This document shows, one piece after another, positions 25,927 to 32,151 of a stretch of 40,028 nt of DNA; the stretch's first letter is position 1, and each line of letters begins with the position of its first letter. The position numbers were made by a program, and so were the translations under genes. The stretch covers positions 1-40,028 of the forward strand of contig JAHDYP010000049.1 in NCBI GenBank assembly GCA_023383055.1, read 5' to 3'. Source of the stretch: Verrucomicrobiota bacterium (GTDB taxonomy: Bacteria; Verrucomicrobiota; Verrucomicrobiia; Limisphaerales; JAHDYP01). Under the pieces are notes generated by a model that worked only from the letters and a program-made list of their open reading frames with translations, did no database searches and was not told the origin of the DNA.

Positions 25927-26451
25927 TCATGGGACCGTGGATTGGCCGGCGAGGAAGCTGGCGGTGCGCGGTGAGTGTCGGCGGCACCGATCATCCCGGC
26001 GGGTAAACGCATCTTGCCGACGATCCGAGAACGGAATGCCAGGATAACCGCAGAAGGCATAGTGACGGAAACCCGCGCGGCCGAAGAAGTCCGCCGCCAG
26101 CCGGGCCACGGCGTCGGCGTCGGTGTCGAATCCCGGAATGCCGGCGAAGCGCCGGTTGCCGAGCACGTCGACGACGGGGCAACCCAGGCGGAGCAATGCC
26201 CTGGCGGTTCGTTGGTCTTCGATGCGGGCGATCACGCCCTCGCCGCGCCAGTGTCGCAACCAATCCGGGATGCCGCCGTGCAACTCGCGCTCCTGGATGA
26301 AGAATGACCAGGGACCTTGGGCATGCGCGTAGCGGGCGATGCCCCGGAGGACACCACGACCGTAAGTGCGCGAGGTTTCGATGAGCAGGGCGACCCGCGG
26401 GATTCTCGCTTGGGGCGGCGCACGGTCGGGGTGACGGTCGGGTCCCGGCAC
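25927..26451 (-). pseudogene. truncated XylR-type transcriptional regulator (sensor half only)
   Basis: The clear part (about 26403 to 26000) reads IPRVALLIETSRTYGRGVLR, GIARYAHAQGPWSFFIQER, then VIARIEDQ, PVVDVLGNR and FCGYPGIPFSDRRQDAF: the start of the periplasmic-binding-protein-like ligand domain of XylR regulators. Intact members are about 390 residues and end in two AraC-type helix-turn-helix motifs. Here the homology stops after about 150 residues and the DNA-binding part is absent, so it cannot regulate by itself. A GTG at 26451 could start a 174-residue product. It lies directly upstream of the DUF5107 and GH2 genes, which it probably once controlled. Confidence 0.75.
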
Positions 26452-26784
26452 CTGCAGGAGCGAGCAGGAAGCGGCGCGATTCACGGGACGGGAAGCAGAG
26501 GACGCCGAGTCATGTTGGGCGGAGCTTGCCAGTACGGGTTGGCGACGGGAAGCGCTATTGGCGGTGGACCTCCAAGCCCGGATGGTTCGCGAATTCGTGG
26601 ATATACCGCGGATCGAATCCCCAGACTGACAACGACAGATTTTCTGTCCCACCTGCGACAGAAAATCTGTCGGCTGCGGATGGCCGCGACCGGCTGTCGT
26701 CTCTCGGGGAACCAGCACCGTTCCGCGGTTGCCGGTGCATCTTCCGGGGAAGTGCGCGATCACATCGGGCGGCAGTAGTGCGGC
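26452..26784. other. intergenic stretch with nested palindrome
   Basis: 333 bases between the regulator relic and the sigma-factor relic. No coding sequence recognised. At 26633-26672 lies a striking perfect inverted repeat, listed separately. Confidence 0.5.
26633..26672. repeat. perfect 16-bp inverted repeat whose arms are themselves palindromic
   Basis: CGACAGATTTTCTGTC (26633-26648), an 8-base spacer, then GACAGAAAATCTGTCG (26657-26672). Each arm alone reads GACAGA-NNN-TCTGTC, so the site can form one long hairpin or two small ones, or act as two operator-like half sites. No T-run follows, so it is not a standard terminator. Confidence 0.85.
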
Positions 26785-27103
26785 TTACTCCTGCTCGCGT
26801 TGGAGGCGTTGGATTTCCCTTTTGAGCAGGGCGGCGAGGCGGTGTTTGGTGACGTAAACGCGGGTGAGACTGACGCCGAGGCTGCGGGCGACTTCGCGGG
26901 CCGACCAGCCCTGGAGACCGTAGAGGTCGAAGATCTGGAACGTTTTACCGGGCACAAGCGTCTTGAGGTGTTCTTGGGACGGCGTTTGCGCAATTGATCC
27001 TGGATGCGCCACCGGGTCAGGTTGAACAACCAGGTTTTGAAGGAACACTGGTCGGGCTGGTAGCGGAACTCCGGGAGATTGCGGACCACGGTGATGGCGA
27101 AGT
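26785..27103 (-). pseudogene. sigma-70 family factor relic (deletion and frameshift)
   Basis: Frame 1 (about 27103-26975) gives ITVVRNLPEFRYQPDQCSF and KTWLFNLTRWRIQDQLRKRR, the end of region 2; it parallels ISVARNLPGFRYDPGVCSFK in the intact factor near 38.7 kb. Frame 2 (about 26975-26785) gives FQIFDLYGLQGWSAREVARS and VYVTKHRLAALLKREIQ, region 4 with its helix-turn-helix. The two are in different frames and the roughly 60-residue linker is gone, as is everything before ITVVRN. Not functional as a sigma factor. Confidence 0.8.
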
Positions 27104-28770
27104 CCGACCAGACGAGGGTGCAGTGAAGTTCGGGTGACGTACCTTGCCAGTCGCGCTGCGCCAGGCCCAGGAAATCGCCGGGCCGATAAGGCGGCAGATC
27201 CTCCGGATTCGAGAGTCGCACACTGGCGGTATGGCCCTCGGCGAAATGAACCCGATAACCGGCGGCGGTTTCGCGCAGGCCGGCAGCGCTCTGGCTCGCC
27301 GCATGGAGGAAATGGACTCGATGACAGGGACGGTTCACGGGAATGGAGAGGGAAATTCCAGGGTCAAGTTGAACGATCCCGCGCACGTCGAAGCCCGTCC
27401 CGTGGAGATGATGCACCTTCGCCGCCAAGGGTCGGAATGGGGCGGGGAACGGGTTGGCGGCTGTCGTGACGCCGAGCGGTTGGGTGTAGAACGGTTCCAG
27501 ATCCAGGCGCGCCGATCCGGGCTTTCGGCAACCAGGTGCCGATGATCGGGGCTGAAGACGACACGGCGGAGCGGTGTTTCGAGCGGGGTCGCGAGGAAGA
27601 TTTCGATCCCATCGAGGTGAGCGGTGATCTTGCCATCGGTGGATCGGGTCGACCATTGGCCGGTCCGATGCGGTGGAACGGCGAGCACGAGTTCCTCGAG
27701 GCGACTCAGGTCCCATAGGGTGACACTGCCTTCATGGTTGGAGAGAAGCAATCGGCGGCCGTTGGCGTTGAAACCGCCCGGGCGACCCGGCAGCGGCGGG
27801 CCGAACGCGGTGCCGGTCATGATATCCCACACATGTACCCGGTCGTTGTCCGTGCCGGAGGCGAGGTAACGGCCGTCCGGACTGAAGACGAAGTTCTCGA
27901 CCGGGAAGGCGTGGGCAAATACGGCCGGTGGCGCCGCCAGTTCGCCCAGGTCCCAGACGAGAACCTCGCGCCCCTGGCGGATGGCGGCCCGGCGGGAACC
28001 ACGCGGGCTGAAGCGGGGTAACCGGCAAAGACCGGAGCTCTCCATCGTTTGCAGTGGCTCCCAGTCGCCGGGTCGGATCAATTCGAGACCCGTTCTATGC
28101 GTCAGAGCCAGGAAGCGGCCGTCGGGACTGAATTGCAGGCCAGAGGTTCGCCAGGCTGCCAGGTGTGCCGCATCGAGTTCTCGTCCGCGCTCCAGATCCC
28201 AGAGAGAGCAGCGATATCCGGCACCGACTTGGGCAAGGGTTTTGAGGTCGGGGCTGATATCGAAAACGAGGTGGTCGCCGCTGAGCCGGAGTTCGACGGG
28301 GCTTCTTTTCCGTCCGTCTGGACCGTGGCGAATTCTCCCTGCTCGAGATCCCAGATTCGGACGACGCCAACCCACCGCACCAGGATCAGCCATCTACTCG
28401 AAAAGAGGAGGGGCCGATAGGGAAGGTCAAACGGGGCGAGGCTGGGGCGGTAGAGGCTGAGGCTGAGTTGACGAAGGGGTGCGCGGGCGGAGATGAGATC
28501 GACTTCGGGCGTATCGTGGAACTCGCCGGCACAAACGGCGGGGCGACCTGGAGTCGTCGATCGGACTTCATATTGGATGGTGAGGCAATCTTCCTGGCCG
28601 ATCATTTTCAATGAGAGGGTGATATTCTCGAAGCTGGTGGACAGCGGGTGCAACCGGGCTAAGCGGTAGCGTGCTTTGGCCAGGTACGCCCAACCTGTGG
28701 GGAGCAACGCTTCGTTCAGGCCCAAGGCGTAGCCTTCGCCGCCGAACTCGAAGGACTGGGGGAAGGTGAG
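27104..28770 (-). pseudogene. WD40-type beta-propeller protein relic with two frameshifts
   Basis: The coding sense moves through three frames. About 28770-28300: LTFPQSFEFGGEGYALGLNE and later VGVVRIWDLEQGEFATV. About 28300-27520: VFDISPDLKTLAQVG, CSLWDLERGREL, FSPDGRFLALTHR, FSPDGRYLASGTDNDRVHVW, the classic WD blades. About 27520-27104: FDVRGIVQLD, HRVHFLHAASQ and YRVHFAEGHTASVRL, a small domain frequent in Verrucomicrobiota exported proteins, ending PELHCTLVWS. The last piece runs in frame into the sigma-factor relic, so the border between two genes has been deleted. No start codon with a ribosome-binding site is visible; a stop lies just before NSLTFPQ. Confidence 0.72.
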
Positions 28771-28823
28771 AGAATTCTACCCGGGGTAATGGTCATCTTT
28801 TACCACCCATCTTGTTGCTCGGG

Positions 28824-28857
28824 TGAAGGCAGAAGGACCTTGTTCCTTCTGCCTTCA
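28824..28857. repeat. perfect 14-bp hairpin between hipA stump and WD40 relic
   Basis: TGAAGGCAGAAGGA (28824-28837), loop CCTTGT, TCCTTCTGCCTTCA (28844-28857). The run of A after it on the plus strand is on the wrong side for an intrinsic terminator in either direction of the neighbouring genes. It separates two truncated genes. Confidence 0.8.
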
Positions 28858-28907
28858 AAAAAATACCCACGGTTCGGGCTTCGGCGGGCAACCTCGGTTC
28901 AATCGGT

Positions 28908-29060
28908 TCACCGTCCAAGGAGCTGTAAGGTTTCATCCATGAGCGGATGCCGGAACGCACTGGCGTAATCGAAGGAAACCGAAGCTCCACGTTCCGCGGC
29001 GTGGAGCCGTCCCACCAGGCAGGTCTGCCCCCGCCAGTCCAGGTGAACTTCGAGACTCAT
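28908..29060 (-). pseudogene. hipA stump (first 50 residues of a HipA-type kinase toxin)
   Basis: MSLEVHLDWRGQTCLVGRLH followed by GASVSFDYASAF reads as the beginning of HipA, whose N-terminal subdomain has the pattern L.V.L.G..VG.L....G...F.Y. The frame stops at 28908 after 50 residues, against about 420-440 in intact HipA, so the kinase domain is absent. The ATG overlaps the stop of the hipB-like gene as ATGA (29057-29060), the usual hipBA coupling. It is too short to be toxic. Confidence 0.75.
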
Positions 29061-29371
29061 ACGCGTGGACGGCGGATGCGTTTCGGCAGACGGCGTTCAT
29101 CCAGACTGAGGGCGAGTTCATCGCTGGCAGGGGCGGCGAGGTTTGCCAAGCGGTCGTGCAAACCGAGCACGAAAACCGCCGTCGACAAAGTCCCAAGGGC
29201 GACGGTTGGATCACCGCGCTCCAGCCGCCAGAGCGTGTCGCGACTGACGAATAGCCGGGCGGCCATATCGCTCGTGGAGATGCCGCGTTTGCGCCGCGCC
29301 AGCGCGAGGTCGCGGCCCAACTTGCGGAGGGCATAGGCGGCGGGTAACGGAATTGAGCCTGCTTTGGACAT
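29057..29371 (-). CDS. HipB-type XRE-family helix-turn-helix antitoxin/regulator
   Basis: 104 residues from ATG 29371 (MSKAGSIPLPAAYALRKLGR). The HTH is LALARRKRGISTSDMAARLF with VSRDTLWRLERGDPTVALG, a lambda-Cro-like fold as in HipB. The C-terminus is arginine-rich (LPKRIRRPRV). In intact systems HipB binds HipA and represses the operon. Here its hipA partner is cut to 50 residues, making it an orphan antitoxin or regulator. No ribosome-binding site is evident before the ATG. Confidence 0.85.
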   Translation of the reverse strand: MSKAGSIPLPAAYALRKLGRDLALARRKRGISTSDMAARLFVSRDTLWRLERGDPTVALGTLSTAVFVLGLHDRLANLAAPASDELALSLDERRLPKRIRRPRV

Positions 29372-29377
29372 GGCTTT

Positions 29378-29406
29378 AGTGTCCTGTATGTCAGACGTTA
29401 AGTCAA
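29378..29406 (-). promoter_or_regulatory. possible promoter of the hipB-like gene
   Basis: On the minus strand TTGACT (29406-29401) is followed after exactly 17 bases by GACACT (29383-29378). The -35 box is good and the -10 box poor. Transcription would start almost at the ATG, giving a nearly leaderless mRNA, which fits the lack of a ribosome-binding site. The other 256 bases up to mazF show nothing recognisable. Confidence 0.3.
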
Positions 29407-29662
29407 TATCGGCACGATATAGCGGACGAAATGGCCAAAGAGAATGGTAGGGGTGAACGACCGACCACGATTCCATGACCCGGGGCCAGCGACGTGCGCG
29501 GAGACTGGCCAACCGCTGGCGCTCCCACCCCCGGGCATCCCTTCGGCACTTTGAGCAAGACCTCGGCGAAGTCCGTCACCGCGAACCGCCCGGTCAACCT
29601 TTCCCTGGACAGGGCGTGACAGGTTGTTGCCACGCGTTGAATCAGAACTGGTCGAGAGCAGG

Positions 29663-30001
29663 TCAGTCCTCGCCCCCGGTCAAAGCGTGTAGCTTTGCCG
29701 TGGCATCCTCGACAACCTCGACGGGGGCGGGGCAGATGAAGGCGGCGTGCCGGGCCTGCCAGTCGAGCGACCGGGCGTGGTCGCTGAGTACGACTCCCTG
29801 GATTGGAAGTCCCTCCGGCAACCTGCATTCAAAGGGATAGCCCTTGGCGCGGGAAGTCACCGGACAGATGATGGCCAGCCCGGACGCCCGGTTGTAAGCG
29901 TAAGGCGTCAGCACCAAAGCTGGCCGGCGGCCTGCCTGTTCATGGCCGGACTGCGGATCGCAATCGATCCAGACCAGGTCTCCGCGCTCGGGCGACTTCA
30001 C
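29663..30001 (-). CDS. mazF: type II toxin MazF/PemK endoribonuclease
   Basis: 112 residues beginning with GTG at 30001 (KSPERGDLVWIDCDPQSGHE). The family pattern is complete: GDLVWID, QAGRRPALVLTP, CPVTSRAKGYPFE (with the catalytic Thr/Ser region and Arg) and VVLSDHARSLDW. It should cleave mRNA at short specific sites when free of antitoxin. The GTG overlaps the mazE stop by four bases (GTGA), so it is translationally coupled. Full length and apparently functional. Confidence 0.9.
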   Translation of the reverse strand: MKSPERGDLVWIDCDPQSGHEQAGRRPALVLTPYAYNRASGLAIICPVTSRAKGYPFECRLPEGLPIQGVVLSDHARSLDWQARHAAFICPAPVEVVEDATAKLHALTGGED

Positions 30002-30243
30002 GACAGGATCTCCCGACCGCGCTCCGGGCCCCAGTTGGTTTCCGAGTGGCGATTACCGGGTTTGATACCCGCCACGAGTTTAGCCAGCCGATAACGCGGC
30101 CGGCTCCTGGCTTTAAGCAACAAGCCGTTCTCGGTCCGTAGGAGCTCGACTTGCGTGCCTTCCGTCATCTTGACTTCGTCCGCCAACGCTTTCGGCAGGC
30201 GTAAGGCAAGGCTGTTGCCCCACTTCTGAATGGTCGCGTTCAT
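29998..30243 (-). CDS. mazE: type II antitoxin MazE, AbrB-like
   Basis: 81 residues from ATG 30243. IQKWGNSLALRLPKALADEV is the swapped-hairpin AbrB/MazE DNA-binding fold; VELLRTENGLLLKAR completes it, and the C-terminal tail (LAKLVAGIKPGNRHSETNWG) is the part that wraps the toxin. It neutralises MazF and represses its own operon. A TTGACG lies upstream on the minus strand, but no convincing -10 box is seen. The 258 bases between mazE and the Sel1 gene show no recognisable gene. Confidence 0.9.
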   Translation of the reverse strand: MNATIQKWGNSLALRLPKALADEVKMTEGTQVELLRTENGLLLKARSRPRYRLAKLVAGIKPGNRHSETNWGPERGREILS

Positions 30244-30501
30244 GACGTAGATACAATGAAGATACTTCCCAAAGCCGTCAAGGCGGAGCCTGCTCTGGCT
30301 TCGCCACACCGGGGCAGCACTATGACAACGTTTACTGGCCATCGCCCAGCTTGCCTGCGGGCAGCCTGGATGGAGGGCGCACGCTCGAGCTGGGGATGGA
30401 TCTGATCCGCGCCGGCGCCAGGGTGCCGCATGTGACCTTGAGCACAGATGCCGGATCTGCCATCATACCCACATGTCCCGAAGACTTCGCGAAGCCTGGC
30501 C

Positions 30502-31533
30502 ATGAGCCGCGCAGTTCCAAGACTCCCGCTCGTGCCCGGCAACCGCGCGGCCGCTTTCCTGTCCTTTTGTCCAGGTCAGGGACGGTGGATCCTCTGCGTC
30601 GTGCTTGGCCTTACGGTGTCAGCCGGACCGCCACTGACGTTGCGGGAAGAAGCGGAGGCAGGCAATGCCACAGCTCAGAACCGGCTTGGGGTGATGTATT
30701 ACCAGGGCGAAGGGTTGCCCAAGAACCTGGCCGAGGCGGCGAAGTGGTATCGCAAAGCCGCCGACCAGGGACACGCCCAGGCCCAACACAACCTTGGCGT
30801 GCTATATCACCGCGGGGAGGGTGTACCCGAAGATGTGGCTGAGGCGTTGAAGTGGTATCGTAAAGCGGCTGAACAAGGGTTCCCCAAAGCCCAGTACAAC
30901 CTCGGCCGGATGTATTACGAGGGCGCGGGGGTGCCCCGGGATCCTGTTGAGGCGTTGACGTGGTTCCGCGCAGCCGCCGGCCAGGGGCTCGCCGCGGCTC
31001 AGCACAACCTCGGCGTCATGTTCGCCGAGGGCGACGGGGTGCCCCGGGATCCGGCCGAGGCCGTCAAGTGGTTCCGCGCGGCCGCCGGCCAGGGAGACGG
31101 CATGGCTCAGAACAACCTCGGGATCATGTATTCCAAGGGCGAGGGCGTGGCCAAGGATCTTGACCAGGCAGTGAAGTGGTACAGGAAGGCAGCCGCCCGG
31201 GGCCTCGCCTCGGCCCAATTCAACCTCAGCTTGATGTACGGCACCGGCGAGGGGACGTCCAAGAACCCGGCAGAAGCTGCGAAGTGGTGCCGCAAAGCCG
31301 CCGAGCAGGGGCATGCCGCGGCACAATGCAACCTGGGCGCGATGTATTACGCGGGGGAAGGGGTGACGCGGGATTATGTCGAAGCCTACAAATGGTACGC
31401 ACTTGCGGCACAGGGGGGGGTGGCCGTTGCCGAGGATGAGTGCCGCGATCTGGCCCTCGAAATGAGCGCGGTTCAACTGGTAGAAGCGCTGCGGCGGTGT
31501 CGGGAGTTTCAGCCTGTGAAGACCGGCCCCTGA
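30502..31533 (+). CDS. Sel1-repeat protein
   Basis: 343 residues from ATG 30502 (MSRAVPRLPLVPGN); an earlier ATG at 30448 is possible. A hydrophobic segment (GRWILCVVLGLTVSAG) suggests export or anchoring. Seven consecutive 36-residue Sel1 repeats follow, with unit pattern NLGVMYxxGEGVPxDxxEAxKWYRKAAxQGxxxAQ, from NRLGVMYYQGEG to CNLGAMYYAGEG. After the last repeat comes a short helical tail (VQLVEALRRCREF). Such solenoids bind proteins; the partner is unknown. The end lies a few bases before a repeat fragment and the RAYT relic. Confidence 0.88.
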   Translation: MSRAVPRLPLVPGNRAAAFLSFCPGQGRWILCVVLGLTVSAGPPLTLREEAEAGNATAQNRLGVMYYQGEGLPKNLAEAAKWYRKAADQGHAQAQHNLGVLYHRGEGVPEDVAEALKWYRKAAEQGFPKAQYNLGRMYYEGAGVPRDPVEALTWFRAAAGQGLAAAQHNLGVMFAEGDGVPRDPAEAVKWFRAAAGQGDGMAQNNLGIMYSKGEGVAKDLDQAVKWYRKAAARGLASAQFNLSLMYGTGEGTSKNPAEAAKWCRKAAEQGHAAAQCNLGAMYYAGEGVTRDYVEAYKWYALAAQGGVAVAEDECRDLALEMSAVQLVEALRRCREFQPVKTGP

Positions 31534-31537
31534 AGCT

Positions 31538-31570
31538 CATAGCTCTCATGTTTCATGGCTTTTCGCGGGT
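31538..31570 (+). repeat. left half of the 70-bp inverted-repeat element
   Basis: CATGTTTCATGG (31547-31558) is identical to copy 2, and CTTTTCGCGG after it matches nine of ten bases of copy 1. The right half is missing: at about base 31570 the sequence turns into RAYT coding sequence. Confidence 0.5.
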
Positions 31571-31962
31571 GGGTCCTCATGGACAACCATTTTCATCTGC
31601 TGGTGGAAACGCCCGAAGCGGTTCACGGCGGGCGGTGGGAGGAGTTTCGGGACCGGTACGGGGACTGGGGACGGGACGTGGCGCTGTATCTGGGCCGGCA
31701 GCGGGGCCGGCTGAAGTTGCAGGAACTGGCGCGGTTATCGGGCGGGGTGGGTTACACGACGGTGGCGGAGGCGATCCGGCGGGTTCGACAACAGATCGAC
31801 CGAGACAAAGCCTGCCGCCAGATCGACGCGGTGAGCGCTCAATTGTCAAAAATGAAGATGTGCCCCCAAACGTCCCCCTGCGCTTCGATGCTCATGGCGA
31901 CGCGGGAGGACCGCTTGCCGCGGCGTAGCCCGAACTCGTCGAGGGCGAAGCCGGGAGGGTAA
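31555..31962 (+). pseudogene. REP-associated tyrosine transposase (RAYT, Y1_Tnp) relic with internal deletion
   Basis: WVLMDNHFHLLVETPE is the HUH motif region (His-Phe-His) of the Y1/IS200-like family. It is followed immediately by RWEEFRDRYGDWGRDVALYL, GRLKLQELARLSGG and YTTVAEAIRRV, the C-terminal helical part. The stretch between, which carries the catalytic tyrosine, and everything before WVLM are absent. The two remaining parts are joined in frame. The 5' join lies inside a half copy of the 70-bp element. It cannot be active; any movement of the local repeats would need a copy elsewhere. Confidence 0.8.
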
Positions 31963-32059
31963 GGTCGCCGCCTCACTGGGCAATTTGCCCACGATTCTTC
32001 ACGCCTATTACCGGGAGTTGGTCAGCAGGGCGAAGGCGAAGCGGTTTTGGGGGATCTGA
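31961..32059 (+). pseudogene. C-terminal tail of a tyrosine recombinase/integrase
   Basis: The frame KVAASLGNLPTILHAYYREL then VSRAKAKRFWGI and a TGA matches the end of phage-type integrases: A..GN....I..HYREL, with the nucleophilic Tyr in HAYYREL and the Trp-rich ending. Only about 32 residues remain. It follows the RAYT relic directly and suggests that an integrated element once ended here. Confidence 0.6.
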
Positions 32060-32151
32060 ACGGCCGTGGATTGCGCTAGTCTGCCGCACGCCCTTGTGGT
32101 AAGCCTCGGAACAACGCGAACTCCCCAAGGTCGCGTGAAGGTCTGGGTCCT

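Noticed and set aside
28824..28857. Intrinsic terminator
   Set aside because: The A/T run is on the wrong side of the stem for the genes that end or pass here.
30351..30480. Weak resemblance to an amidohydrolase end (ARVPHVTLSTDAGS)
   Set aside because: Only about 15 residues resemble isoaspartyl dipeptidase-type enzymes and no other motif supports it.
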